NCBI GenBank assembly: GCA_031258195.1
Contig: JAIRNF010000046.1
Span: 1-42,035 of the forward strand
DNA: 42,035 nucleotides
Reading direction: 5' to 3'
From: Prevotellaceae bacterium
Lineage (GTDB): Bacteria > Bacteroidota > Bacteroidia > Bacteroidales > UBA932
The translations under genes and the position numbers were made by a program. The notes beneath the pieces are model-generated. The model was not told the origin of the DNA. It saw nothing but the letters and a program-made list of their open reading frames with translations, and did not search any database. Positions 27,301 through 36,024 of this stretch are shown in pieces (within the stretch, counting starts at the first letter, position 1; each line of letters opens with the position of its first letter).

Positions 27301-28205
27301 AGTTTGATAATGACCTAAAGCGAGCGTTAACTTCACTGAAAAAAGAGCCTATTTATCTGGATGCGGAAAAAACTAAAGTGCTGGAATATGCTACTTGCTT
27401 TAAAGATGAATTTGTAATAAAGTACCCTGTTAATACCGATTTCAATAAAACAGACAAAGTAATTGACGGAAAAATTAAAGAAATCCTGCAAAATCGTTTA
27501 GACAAATTCGAAGGAAAACCTAAAGAGGCTTTTAAAGATGTGCAAAAAGGCGAGAAATTATTAAAATGGTATGAAGACGAGGGGCTGGAACGACCAATTC
27601 ATTCAGCTCGTTGCTTTACTGGACTTGCCGCTGTTGTTCCTGTAAAAAAGGATAAAAGCGGAAATGCGATAGGTTTTGTAAAGACTGGCAATAACCATCA
27701 TATTGCTATTTACACTGATAAAGATGGAAATAGGTTAGAATATGTTTGTACTTTTTGGCATGCTGTAGAACGTAAAAAGTATGGAATTCCTGTTGTTATC
27801 AAAAACACTAACGAAATCTGGAATAAGGTTTTATCTGCAAAAGAAGATACTTACCCTCAAAGTTTTCTAGAGCTACTTCCTCCTGCTAATTTAGAGCTAT
27901 GTTTGAGTATGCAACAAAATGAGATGTTTGTTTTGGGAATAGTAGAAGAAGATATTAAGAATGCTCTTGAAAATGATGACTACAAGCAAATTAGCAAATA
28001 TTTGTATCGGGTACAAAAGCTATCACTCAAGCCAAGTAGTGGGCGAATTGAGATTGTGTTTAGGCACCACCTTGAAACCAAGTTGGTTAATGATACTAGT
28101 TCAAAAATTAGCAAAAGGTATTTTAATATACAAAGTTTGAACGCTTTATTTTCGCTTAATCCGTTCAAAGTAAAAATTGATTGCCTAGGAAACATTAAAC
28201 CCTAG
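24384..28205 (+). CDS. cas9: Cas9, type II-C effector nuclease
   Basis: This 1273-aa protein is complete. RuvC-I is VLGLDLGAASIGWALVD, with D8. The Arg-rich bridge helix (RNSLRTKARTARKGYDRYQLR) follows. RuvC-II has E530 in IRIELARELK. The HNH domain has DVDHIIPKAL, with D634 and H635, framed by a CIYC ... HKKC zinc-type motif. RuvC-III is HHAVDALTIA, with H822 and D825. All residues needed to cut both strands are therefore present. Guided by crRNA and tracrRNA, it cleaves DNA next to a 3' PAM, which is unknown here. The length is above the most compact II-C enzymes and below the 1,400-aa Bacteroides ones. I chose the ATG at 24384 because the conserved KKVLGLDLG begins there. cas1 follows after five bases. 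Confidence 0.97.
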   Translation: MKKVLGLDLGAASIGWALVDKDAHKILGLGCRIVPYNGTEGQDFAKGTGESRNSLRTKARTARKGYDRYQLRRKYLIDTLIKNGMIPDENLKILQKMRLWELRNKAATENISKQELGRLLLWLNQKRGYKSSRSDANLGKKDTDYVKEVKTRFEKIKTLGLTIGQFFYNELKNNEYFRVKENIFPREAYIEEFDKICAKQKEHLNLTDEFIAEIRNEIIYYQRSLKSQKGLVSACEFEGFWTENNDSKKIFVGPKVAPKSSPLFQIAKIWENVNNIKLSSKQGETAELTLEEKQRIFEHLDSNEKLTVADLFRILNKNKNEFTVTKQIEKGIQGNITKTPIAHILGKNQAYKNLLKLDLNIIKTDESGYLYSKKTGEVLGEKPIKYIDARVENEPFYQLWHTIYSINDIQECSNALEKRFGIDTETADKLAAIDFRKYGFGNKSVKAIRKILPYLMEGDMYSEAMSYAGYNHSNSLTKDENLGRKLLDKLKPIEKNSLRQPIVEKILNQMVNVVNAIIEKYGKPDEIRIELARELKQSKGERNESASLNAANEEVNKEIVKRLSELQFSIKKRNIERYKFIFPIRNCISYDKRTNEYKINRPNLQKAVVTNQCIYCGHSFSFTSAMNSQECDVDHIIPKALLFDDSQNNKVLVHKKCNQQDKSNKTAYDFIRSKGQTALDDYLTRVDEWYKKGLISYPKREKLLVSYEDYLERKSRGKETETDEKLWESFIDRQLRESQYIAKKAREILHTICYNVWSTSGTVTAELRHLWGWDDVTMNLQMPKYKEIGLTEIKEWESEHGKKKHSKEVIKDWTKRDDHRHHAVDALTIACTEQGFIQRFNTLSASKTREDMQREVELRSEQYKDKLSLLEKYIISRRPIDVADIEKAVADILISFKPGKKVAVFGKRKVGNRGNKKVLQTGIIVPRGPLSEDSVYGKIKMIEKNKTLSYLFKNPHLIFQPHIKHLVERRLKKFDNDLKRALTSLKKEPIYLDAEKTKVLEYATCFKDEFVIKYPVNTDFNKTDKVIDGKIKEILQNRLDKFEGKPKEAFKDVQKGEKLLKWYEDEGLERPIHSARCFTGLAAVVPVKKDKSGNAIGFVKTGNNHHIAIYTDKDGNRLEYVCTFWHAVERKKYGIPVVIKNTNEIWNKVLSAKEDTYPQSFLELLPPANLELCLSMQQNEMFVLGIVEEDIKNALENDDYKQISKYLYRVQKLSLKPSSGRIEIVFRHHLETKLVNDTSSKISKRYFNIQSLNALFSLNPFKVKIDCLGNIKP

Positions 28206-28210
28206 TATCC

Positions 28211-29146
28211 ATGATAAAGAAAACCCTCTACTTTGGTAACCCCGCGTACCTAAGTACGCGAAACGAGCAGCTGGTAATTAAGTTACCGGAGGTTGAAAAG
28301 GACAATGATTTGCCGGATAACTTTAAGAAAAACAGTGAAAGGCTATTTCCTATCGAGGATTTGGGGGTTGTGGTACTTGACCATAAACAAATTACGCTGA
28401 CGCATGGCTTAGTTGAGAAATTGCTTGAAAATAATACCGCACTTATTACCTGCGATAGCCACAGAATGCCTATTGGGTTAATGCTTCCTCTTTGTGGTAA
28501 TAAAACGCAAAGCGAGCGGTTTAACAACCAAATTACAGCATCCGACCCATTGAAAAAGAACTTGTGGCAGCAAACCATTAAAGCAAAAATACAGAACCAA
28601 GCAGCTATACTAAAGAAGCATCGCTCATGCAATACACGCAATATGGAGTATTGGGCTGGCGAAGTAAGAAGCGGAGATCCCGACAACTACGAAGCTCGTT
28701 CCGCCGCTTACTACTGGAGCGAACTCTTTCCCCAAATTCCGGATTTTACAAGAGAAAGAACAGGGATTCCGCCTAATAACCTTTTAAACTATGGCTATGC
28801 CATACTTCGCTCGGTAATTGCTCGAGCGTTGGTTGGCAGCGGCTTACTCCCTACGCTCGGAATTCATCATCACAACCGCTACAATGCATACTGTCTTGCC
28901 GATGATATTATGGAGCCATACCGCCCTTACGTGGATGAACTGGTAGTTTCAATTATGGATAACGGCGAAGATTATGCTGAACTTACAACTCCGCTAAAAA
29001 GTAAATTTCTACAAATACCAACAATTGATGTGGTTATAGGCGGAAAGAAAAGTCCGCTGATGGTTGCGGCCGGACAAACAACAGCATCGTTAAATCAGTG
29101 CTTTGACGGAAAACTACGAAAAATAAAATATCCGGAATTACGATAA
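28211..29146 (+). CDS. cas1: Cas1 integrase, type II-C
   Basis: This 311-aa protein is the metal-dependent integrase that, with Cas2, inserts new spacers. The family marks are present: E161 in [11 protein letters not shown], a histidine cluster at 219-221 in [11 protein letters not shown], and D231/D232 in [17 protein letters not shown]. The N-terminal beta domain starts [12 protein letters not shown]. It is five bases after cas9 and 16 bases before cas2, in one operon. Its first 275 bases are also found, diverged and broken, at 19459-19731. There is no csn2 or cas4, as expected for subtype II-C. Confidence 0.96.
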   Translation: MIKKTLYFGNPAYLSTRNEQLVIKLPEVEKDNDLPDNFKKNSERLFPIEDLGVVVLDHKQITLTHGLVEKLLENNTALITCDSHRMPIGLMLPLCGNKTQSERFNNQITASDPLKKNLWQQTIKAKIQNQAAILKKHRSCNTRNMEYWAGEVRSGDPDNYEARSAAYYWSELFPQIPDFTRERTGIPPNNLLNYGYAILRSVIARALVGSGLLPTLGIHHHNRYNAYCLADDIMEPYRPYVDELVVSIMDNGEDYAELTTPLKSKFLQIPTIDVVIGGKKSPLMVAAGQTTASLNQCFDGKLRKIKYPELR

Positions 29147-29162
29147 TACTAACATCGGTATC

Positions 29163-29501
29163 ATGAAGCGAAACCGATTAAGCCAATATCGTATCATGTG
29201 GGTTTTTGTACTGTTTGATTTACCTACCGAAACAAAGAAAGATCGGAAAATCTATGCTGATTTTAGAAAAAATCTACAACTTGATGGTTTTACGATGTTT
29301 CAATTCTCGATATATCTTAGGCATTGTATGAGTATGGAGAATGCCAACGTTCATATTAAGCGAGTCAAACGATTTCTTCCAGAAAAAGGACATGTTGGAA
29401 TACTTTGTATCACAGATAAACAGTTCGGGGTAATGGAGCTATACTACGGAAAGCAGCTAGAAGAAAAAAAGACCGGAGCCCAGCAGTTGGAACTATTCTA
29501 G
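29163..29501 (+). CDS. cas2: Cas2, spacer-acquisition subunit
   Basis: The 112-aa protein has the ferredoxin-like Cas2 fold: [20 protein letters not shown], with the conserved Asp after the first strand, then [10 protein letters not shown] and [12 protein letters not shown]. It forms the central dimer of the Cas1-Cas2 complex. It is the last gene of the cas operon and ends six bases before a strong bidirectional hairpin. Confidence 0.95.
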   Translation: MKRNRLSQYRIMWVFVLFDLPTETKKDRKIYADFRKNLQLDGFTMFQFSIYLRHCMSMENANVHIKRVKRFLPEKGHVGILCITDKQFGVMELYYGKQLEEKKTGAQQLELF

Positions 29502-29506
29502 AAAAC

Positions 29507-29535
29507 AAAAAATCCCGACCAAGATCGGGATTTTT
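29507..29535. terminator. Bidirectional terminator between cas2 and the array
   Basis: AAAAATCCCGA (29507-29517) and its exact complement TCGGGATTTTT (29525-29535) surround a 7-nt loop. The A and T flanks make it active on both strands, so it can end both the cas operon and a leftward transcript of the array. Confidence 0.85.
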
Positions 29536-29536
29536 A

Positions 29537-29610
29537 ATTGAAATACATCAATTTTGAAATGCTAATGAGTTTTATATGGCATTGAAATACAGTGAAATAG
29601 TATGACCTCT
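29537..29610. other. Array-end flank with inverted pieces of the repeat
   Basis: ATTGAAATACATC (29537-29549) and CATTGAAATAC (29580-29590) are copies, in inverted orientation, of the outer 11-13 bases of the array repeat; ATTTTGAAA (29551-29559) matches its middle in direct orientation. Nothing else is present in this 74-bp flank. It is either the trailer or an integration-guiding flank. Confidence 0.6.
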
Positions 29611-30966
29611 GATGTATTTCAATGAACCAAGATACAATTTTGAAAGCGAATTACAACCGTTCTACGCCGCTAAACAGGTGCTCGCTGGATGTATTTCAAT
29701 GAACCAAGATACAATTTTGAAAGCGAATTACAACACGGCAGACAGGTTCCCGACGTAGAGTGGAGATGTATTTCAATGAACCAAGATACAATTTTGAAAG
29801 CGAATTACAACGTAGTCGATAAGTTCGAGCTGAACAAGCCCGATGTATTTCAATGAACCAAGATACAATTTTGAAAGCGAATTACAACAGCTTCCTATTG
29901 GTTTCTATTCTGATAAATGATGTATTTCAATGAACCAAGATACAATTTTGAAAGCGAATTACAACTGCCGTGGAACGGGCGAAAAACGCCATACTGATGT
30001 ATTTCAATGAACCAAGATACAATTTTGAAAGCGAATTACAACTATAGTAGACCGCTATTCGCCTTAGGCTGGGATGTATTTCAATGAACCAAGATACAAT
30101 TTTGAAAGCGAATTACAACGCATGTGTTAGCGCTAGCCACAACGCCTCGTGATGTATTTCAATGAACCAAGATACAATTTTGAAAGCGAATTACAACACC
30201 AGCGCCTAGCCCTTTACTACGGTGACCGATGTATTTCAATGAACCAAGATACAATTTTGAAAGCGAATTACAACAGACGGATGTATCGGTACTGGCGATG
30301 AAGCGATGTATTTCAATGAACCAAGATACAATTTTGAAAGCGAATTACAACAGCGCTTTTCTGAACCGCTTTGAAAATGTAGATGTATTTCAATGAACCA
30401 AGATACAATTTTGAAAGCGAATTACAACGAAAGCGGCTTGAAGCGTTTTTCGGAGATTGATGTATTTCAATGAACCAAGATACAATTTTGAAAGCGAATT
30501 ACAACTATCGTGCGCTGCTGCGATTGAATAATTTGATGTATTTCAATGAACCAAGATACAATTTTGAAAGCGAATTACAACTACGCTAATCGCGAAGCCG
30601 TCGCTTATGCCGATGTATTTCAATGAACCAAGATACAATTTTGAAAGCGAATTACAACTAGGTTATATGATTTGACTTGCAGCTGCTGGATGTATTTCAA
30701 TGAACCAAGATACAATTTTGAAAGCGAATTACAACTTTCATTTAACGCGAAATGTACGTCTAACCGATGTATTTCAATGAACCAAGATACAATTTTGAAA
30801 GCGAATTACAACTACATACTTATAGTTACGATCTTGCCTACCGATGTATTTCAATGAACCAAGATACAATTTTGAAAGCGAATTACAACTGGAAAGCGCT
30901 TCGAATACCTTCTTTTGATGATGTATTTCAATGAACCAAGATACAATTTTGAAAGCGAATTACAAC
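29611..30966 (-). CRISPR. CRISPR array, cas2-proximal part (18 repeats, 17 spacers)
   Basis: The 47-bp repeat begins GATGTATTTCAATGAACCAA and ends GAAAGCGAATTACAAC on the plus strand. The minus strand gives the GTTGTAATTC... form typical of Bacteroidetes type II-C crRNA, and the tracrRNA anti-repeat agrees with that sense. Every copy I read is identical, including the terminal one at 29611, so there is no decayed end. Spacers are 30 nt except the 7th (31) and 12th (29). I saw no spacer repeated and, by eye, no match to the phage genes in this window. The 18th repeat ends at 30966, where phage DNA follows with no gap. Confidence 0.98.
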
Positions 30967-31232
30967 TCTTCCTCGTATGAGGAAAATACGACAAGCCTGG
31001 CCGTTTGCTGAAAAATACCATCTCTAACGGTAGCGGAACGATCCGTTAGGATTTTCTTCGTCCGGGTAATACTTTGAGGGTTATCCAGCAACGAAAGGTT
31101 ATGAGACGTATAGGGCAGTGTTACCGGTAAGGACTGGCTACCATCTTCGGAAAAGAAGGGATTATTTAGCTCCAATTCAAGGCTGAAGTCTTTGGGTATA
31201 TCTAAGGCTTGTCCATCTACTAAAATTTCCAT
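30967..31232 (-). pseudogene. 5' fragment of a phage tail gene, cut by a CRISPR repeat
   Basis: The ATG at 31230-31232 opens a protein MEILVDGQALDIPKDFSLEL, continuing through 88 phage codons. At 30966 the repeat begins and supplies the last codons (...EEEL) and a TAA. The gene follows tape measure by one base, the usual place for a distal-tail or baseplate-type protein, and the N-terminus resembles proteins that follow tape measure in Bacteroidetes phages (a short beta-rich start with IPKDFSLELELNNPFF). The rest of the gene is missing from the window. Confidence 0.7.
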
Positions 31233-31233
31233 A

Positions 31234-34200
31234 TTACCTACGTCCTAAATTTCTTGATTTTTCGGTTAATGCTTTTTTCTTTTCAAGCTCTGATAGTACG
31301 ATCGGAGCCTTCACTCCGTTTTCTTTTAGATCTCTTAAAAGCTCGCGCAGCTCAACTAATATGGTATTGGTAGAGTATGACGGTTTGCCTGAAGTAGTAC
31401 TTCCGGAATTTGTAGTTGATCCTGTACTATTCGTATAACCCCCGCCGTTAAATCCTCTGGCTGTCGACGAGCTGATAATTGCCGGAAGGTCTAAAGTTGA
31501 AATCGAGCCGTTTTGCTGTGCGATATTTATAATGTCTAGCACAGGGCGAACGCTGGGATTATTAACGGCTTCATTATTAGCGACGAACTCGGTTCCTTCC
31601 TCGCTGACAAGTATTGAAGGAGTGCTGATATACCCACGATTACGGCGATTACGCGCGCGAAAACGCTTTCCGTCTTGCTCCCTTTCGACGTCAGTAAAGC
31701 CTCCGTCTTTCTTCCCTATGACTATACGTTCGGAAATATTGCTACTACCTCCGGATGAGCCGCTATCGTAAGAAATACTCTTTATACGATCGCGCTCCGC
31801 TTTAGCGGCCGCGATCTGTGTTCCGGTGTAAACGGCGACGGCCGCCGCCGCCGCCGCGCCCAGAACAGGACCGACAAAAGGAATTCCGGCAAGGGCTTTA
31901 TAAGCCTGTATAGCGGTAGTAATACCCGCTACTGATATTTCTAGGACTTCGATAGCGAAATTCGCGTCGGCGTATTTTTTTTGTATCTCGATTTCTTTTC
32001 TGGCGCGTTCTTCCTCAATAAGCGCTCTTTGTTCGGCGTTATCTCCGGCTGCTGTCAATCGTTTTTCATATTCGGCGTTAAGTCGCGCTGTTTCCATTTG
32101 TTGCAGCGAGGAAGTTACATTCAGCCCTATCCTCGCGGTATTACCTGCCATTTGAGTAAGATCTTCGAAGAAGTTCATCCAGATACGGCCTCTCGCTTTG
32201 GCCTCTTCTTCGTCTGAGATAATATGAGCCTCTTTTAATTCCTCAATGAGAGATAGTTCCTTATCGCGCCTTTCAAAAATATTTTCGCCTTCGAGTTCTT
32301 TCTTTAGCCTCAGCCATTCATCAAACGTGTTAAGTCGTTCTTTTACGGTTTCGTCAACCGCCTCGTTAACGGCTTGTTCCGTTTCCTGTGTGATCTTGTA
32401 GATTTCTTTAGAAAGGTTTTTCCAGTTATTCCGGATAGTATTTTCAAATGATTTTAGCCTTTCTTCCGCTATTTTTTTGTCAATGTCTTTACTTGCTTTC
32501 TCCAAGTCGGACTGAATCTTTAAGCGACGTTTCGCAAGTTCGAGTTCGAGTTCGGTAGCGTCTTCGCCATACTGTTTATGTAGCTCTATTCTAGTTAAAA
32601 TAAAGGCTATTTCGGCGGCATACAGCTCGGCGTTATATCGGCTTTCTTCTATTTCGTTCCGCTCCCTTTGCTTGGCGAGGTTTATCTGTAATTGTCGGTA
32701 TGCTTTCTCTACTTCCTTTAGCCTGTCTTTCAGCTCGGCGTTATCAATATCGCCGGAATCATTATTGCTATTATTTGTAGTTGCGGGAGTATCTTTTTTA
32801 GCTTGTTCTATCTGTGATTCGAGTAGCTCTTTTTGAGCAATAAGCTTTTCCACTTCAGCCCGGTAATAGTCCGCCGCCGCTTGATTTCCTTTCTCTCGTT
32901 CGGCGTTCAGATTTTTAGTATATGTTTCTATCAGCTTATTAAGCTGCTCTAAATTTTGCTCCATTCCTTCAGGAGAAAAAGTCTTGTTTATATCGCTTTG
33001 TATGCCTTGCGCCTGATTGGAGAAATCACTGAGCTTGTTCTGGTATTTTACATATAGCTTATCAAGCTGGTCAAGTTCACCATTAAGATTTTGTACCTCG
33101 TCCCATTCGGAAGTATCGGGAGTAAGAGCCATTTTATTTAGCCGGTTTAACTTTTCCGCTATCGTAAGCCTGCGCGTTTCGATTTCGACGAGGCTATTTT
33201 CGTAAACTTCAGCTTTTCCTTGCAGCGCGGCAAGCTTGTACTTGTTTTTGTATGCGGTATTAACATGGTTCAATACGCCAAACAGCTGTTCGTTAGTAAC
33301 CTTTTCAATATTAATATACTTGAGGTATTCCGGATATTTATTTTTTAGCTCCTGGAGCAAGCGCGCTCTTGTTTCTTGCGAAGTGTTCGCGTCGGTTATG
33401 GTTTTTATAAGATTAGTCACTTCGTTCTTTTCTTTAACTACCTGTTCTACGTGTTTTTTTTGCGCGTCTGCGACATCATTCAGCTTCACGCTGTATGTTT
33501 CGGCGCTATCGGAACTCTTTTTAAAAAGGTTGTAGATCGCGATTCCGGCAGCGACGGCCGCCGCCGCGATTAAACCGAAAGGGTTTGCTCTTATTGATTT
33601 GGCAAACAGGCTGAAAGCAGCCCTTGCCCTGGTAATGTTACCGGTAAGTAGAGCGGTCGCGGATGTAAGTAGTAAGGTTGCGGATCTGGCGATGCCGAGA
33701 GCCGCCGATTTCGCTTTTAGCGCGACATTGCTGAGCGTCAAGGCGGATTTAAATTTACCTTCCCAGAGAGTTTTCGCTTTTACCGCCACAACATAGGTCC
33801 CGATAATCGCGACGAGCTTTATAACTGTACCTCCGTACTTACTCATAAAGGTAAATAGCTCGCTTAAGCCTTTTATTAGATATGTTGTGGCGTTGGTAGA
33901 AACAAGCATCGCGGGGCTTAGGCGTTCCCCCAGCTCGATAGCTGTATCTTTGAACTTCTTTTTGGCTTTTTCAAGCCCGCCCATCATGTTGTCGTTCTTA
34001 ACATTGTATTCTTTAGTTAACGATGTGGCTTCGGCAAAGGCTTTGTTAGACAGGTCTTGCGCTTGCTTAAGAGCGTCGAGGTTAGACGCGAGGGCGGATA
34101 GTACCCCTACGGCGCGAGCCCCGTCCAATCCCATGTCTTTAAAAATGGGCACTAGCTCGGCAAAACCGCCTTTTTCGTTTAAAGCTCTCAGAACGGTAGT

Positions 34201-35331
34201 AATCGCCGCGTTGGTATCATTTTGTAGCAGTTCGGTAAACTCCTTAACATCTTGTTCGGCTATCTTGGCGAATTTCGCGGGATCCTGATAAAGTTTCATA
34301 ATGAACTTTTGCAGGGCTGTCGCGCTCATTTCGACCGCCTGTCCGCTTTGGTCGAGAGCCGACGCGAAACCCAAAACATTCTGAACGCTTATACCGGCTT
34401 GCGCCGATACTCCGCTAAGTCTTTGCGTAAAGTTTACCAGATAAGCCTCATTTGCCGTACTGTTTTGCCCTAGTTCGTTTATGGCCGAACCGATGGATAG
34501 AAAGGATTTCTCAATACCCGACTTCTTTGTTTCTCCGAAAACGTCGGATATTTTTCCGATACTTCGGATCGCGCCATCGCCCAGATCTTCACCCAGGGCT
34601 ACTTGAATCTGGTTAGCGGCCCTTACAAACTGCATAACATCTTCTCGTCCGCTAATACCTAGTTTTCCGGCATCGCGCGCGAGTAGGTTTAGCTGCTCTC
34701 GGCTGGTACGGGTGTTCATATTTTTGAACTCCTCGTTCATTGATCTTACGGCTTCTAAGGTAAGTCCGGTTGTTTTACGGACATCGGCGTATAGGTCGTC
34801 CATCTTAGCCGCTTGCTCGGATAAATTTCTGAAAGTGTAGGTTAACCCGGTAACGGTCGCGAGAATAGCGGTAGTAATACCGAAGTATTTATTAAAGCCG
34901 TCCGCCGCTCGGTTCAGCAGCCCTTTTTGCTCTCTTACGCGTCCGTTTACTTCGTCCAGCCGCTTCTTTACCAGGTCCAGCTGTTTGTTCTTTTCGATGT
35001 ATTCTTTCGAATCCGTCGCGAGTCCGCGAACTTCGTTCCGTAATGATTTATAGGCTTTTTCCAGCTGCTTTATGCTGCTGCCGTTAAGATTTCTAAGCAC
35101 CGTATCATAATCATAGGTACTTTTCTTAACGTTCTTAACGGTAGAATCCAGCGCGCGAATATCCTTCTCAAGGCTCTTTACTTTTTTCGTATCGCCTGCT
35201 TTTTGCGCCTCAAGCAGAGATTTTTTGAGCTCGTCGCTCTGCTTGGTTAGCGAAAGAAGCATTTGCTCCGCCTGCTTTCCGTTAAGCGTAACCGTTACTT
35301 CGGCCCTGCTGTCTATTCTTTCTTTTGCCAT
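31234..35331 (-). CDS. Phage tail tape measure protein
   Basis: This 1365-aa protein has the TP901-type tape-measure layout: an N-terminal coiled coil (about 1-140), then the conserved core (about 160-480: ATVTGLTYTFRNLSEQAAKM, DVRKTTGLTLEAV, LALGEDLGDGAIRSIGKISD-like, VLGFASALDQSGQAVEMSA). A hydrophobic stretch follows (about 500-600), then long coiled coils with charged heptads (about 620-1130) and a hydrophobic Gly/Ala segment (GIPFVGPVLGAAAAAAVAVY). It sets tail length during assembly and leaves with the DNA; at about 0.15 nm per residue the tail would be near 200 nm. A long tail implies a siphophage. A terminator hairpin lies just upstream of its start. Confidence 0.88.
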   Translation of the reverse strand: MAKERIDSRAEVTVTLNGKQAEQMLLSLTKQSDELKKSLLEAQKAGDTKKVKSLEKDIRALDSTVKNVKKSTYDYDTVLRNLNGSSIKQLEKAYKSLRNEVRGLATDSKEYIEKNKQLDLVKKRLDEVNGRVREQKGLLNRAADGFNKYFGITTAILATVTGLTYTFRNLSEQAAKMDDLYADVRKTTGLTLEAVRSMNEEFKNMNTRTSREQLNLLARDAGKLGISGREDVMQFVRAANQIQVALGEDLGDGAIRSIGKISDVFGETKKSGIEKSFLSIGSAINELGQNSTANEAYLVNFTQRLSGVSAQAGISVQNVLGFASALDQSGQAVEMSATALQKFIMKLYQDPAKFAKIAEQDVKEFTELLQNDTNAAITTVLRALNEKGGFAELVPIFKDMGLDGARAVGVLSALASNLDALKQAQDLSNKAFAEATSLTKEYNVKNDNMMGGLEKAKKKFKDTAIELGERLSPAMLVSTNATTYLIKGLSELFTFMSKYGGTVIKLVAIIGTYVVAVKAKTLWEGKFKSALTLSNVALKAKSAALGIARSATLLLTSATALLTGNITRARAAFSLFAKSIRANPFGLIAAAAVAAGIAIYNLFKKSSDSAETYSVKLNDVADAQKKHVEQVVKEKNEVTNLIKTITDANTSQETRARLLQELKNKYPEYLKYINIEKVTNEQLFGVLNHVNTAYKNKYKLAALQGKAEVYENSLVEIETRRLTIAEKLNRLNKMALTPDTSEWDEVQNLNGELDQLDKLYVKYQNKLSDFSNQAQGIQSDINKTFSPEGMEQNLEQLNKLIETYTKNLNAEREKGNQAAADYYRAEVEKLIAQKELLESQIEQAKKDTPATTNNSNNDSGDIDNAELKDRLKEVEKAYRQLQINLAKQRERNEIEESRYNAELYAAEIAFILTRIELHKQYGEDATELELELAKRRLKIQSDLEKASKDIDKKIAEERLKSFENTIRNNWKNLSKEIYKITQETEQAVNEAVDETVKERLNTFDEWLRLKKELEGENIFERRDKELSLIEELKEAHIISDEEEAKARGRIWMNFFEDLTQMAGNTARIGLNVTSSLQQMETARLNAEYEKRLTAAGDNAEQRALIEEERARKEIEIQKKYADANFAIEVLEISVAGITTAIQAYKALAGIPFVGPVLGAAAAAAVAVYTGTQIAAAKAERDRIKSISYDSGSSGGSSNISERIVIGKKDGGFTDVEREQDGKRFRARNRRNRGYISTPSILVSEEGTEFVANNEAVNNPSVRPVLDIINIAQQNGSISTLDLPAIISSSTARGFNGGGYTNSTGSTTNSGSTTSGKPSYSTNTILVELRELLRDLKENGVKAPIVLSELEKKKALTEKSRNLGRR

Positions 35332-35353
35332 CGTTCCTGGTTTATGGCTACAA

Positions 35354-35376
35354 AAAAAGCCCGACTAATCGGGCTT
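35354..35376 (-). terminator. Terminator just upstream of the tape measure gene
   Basis: On the minus strand, AAGCCCGA-TTAG-TCGGGCTT is followed by TTTTTG, giving an 8-bp stem, 4-nt loop and T tract (35352-35376). It sits only about 20 bp before the tape-measure ATG, inside what should be a late operon, so it may attenuate readthrough. Confidence 0.7.
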
Positions 35377-35409
35377 ATAAAGGACAAAAAGAAGGCTTAA
35401 TCAGGAAAT

Positions 35410-35562
35410 TCAATCGCGGCTCGCCTCCTTTTCTTTCGTATCGCGTAGGTTAATAAAAACATTTTCCGGCTTATAATCGCTAAAACGAATCGTTTTGGCG
35501 ATTATAAGCCGGTTAAGTCCCGCGATTAATGCTAAAACGGCGGCGGCTTCTTTTTCGTCATA
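35410..35562 (-). CDS. Small phage frame without an ATG, upstream of tape measure
   Basis: A minus-strand frame reads YDEKEAAAVLALIAGLNRLI, then KTIRFSDYKPENVFINLRDT, ending in TGA at 35410-35412. It has no ATG, GTG or TTG at its start. An ATG at 35559-35561 is in the frame one base back and would reach it only by a -1 shift in GACGAAAAAG. It occupies the position where tailed phages often encode a tail assembly chaperone produced by frameshifting, but the first frame here is only about 9 codons, so the analogy is weak. It includes a 47-bp palindrome. Confidence 0.35.
   Translation of the reverse strand, partial: YDEKEAAAVLALIAGLNRLIIAKTIRFSDYKPENVFINLRDTKEKEASRD
35466..35512. repeat. 47-bp near-perfect palindrome in the phage fragment
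   Basis: CCGGCTTATAATCGC (35466-35480) pairs with its exact complement at 35498-35512, and an inner 7-bp arm, AAAACGA/TCGTTTT, is separated from it by one mismatched pair and a one-base centre. It would form a long cruciform or RNA hairpin just before the tape-measure gene. Confidence 0.85.
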
Positions 35563-35574
35563 GTTGATTTAAGA

Positions 35575-35907
35575 TTATTCTTGCTCTGATTCATTCGGCA
35601 GTCCTGCTTCCGGCATTTCTTCAAATTCCACGGATATGCCCTTTTCCTCCAATAAAAGATTTTGCTGTTCTTTGATAAACAAAAGATGCTTAATTATACT
35701 AGATAATCCCGCGCAAATAGCATAGCCGAATAAACCAATAATTAAGGGTTCGAAAGAAGAGGCCAAAGCGATAAGGCTTGATGAACCTTGTGTTAAATAA
35801 TAAATTTGGATACCTGAGCCAATCGCGCAAAATATCAATACGACTCCTCCGATAAACTTAAGCGTTTTAATCGCGGAGCCGATAAAGCTAACGTAAACTG
35901 TTTTCAT
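35575..35907 (-). CDS. Small phage membrane protein (two transmembrane segments)
   Basis: This 110-aa protein has a first hydrophobic helix at about 14-33 (LKFIGGVVLIFCAIGSGIQI) and a second at about 48-70 (SFEPLIIGLFGYAICAGLSS), then an acidic C-terminal tail with many Glu. No family is recognised. Being in the late region, it could be a holin or an accessory membrane protein, but it lacks any recognisable holin feature except its size and two helices. The upstream gap (35908-36024) is without a gene. Confidence 0.6.
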   Translation of the reverse strand: MKTVYVSFIGSAIKTLKFIGGVVLIFCAIGSGIQIYYLTQGSSSLIALASSFEPLIIGLFGYAICAGLSSIIKHLLFIKEQQNLLLEEKGISVEFEEMPEAGLPNESEQE

Positions 35908-36024
35908 ACTGAATAAGATTTAGTTTGGGCGGCAAGTTAGCAAAAAATTATCGCGTTAAAATGGCAAGCCCCGGATAATACCGTGGGCTTGCCATTACTT
36001 TGCGGTCGATCCGTCAAACGATAG

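Noticed and set aside
30672-30857. Open frame of 61 codons across several repeats
   Set aside because: It repeats the same translated repeat sequence and arises only because the 47-bp repeat is open in that frame.
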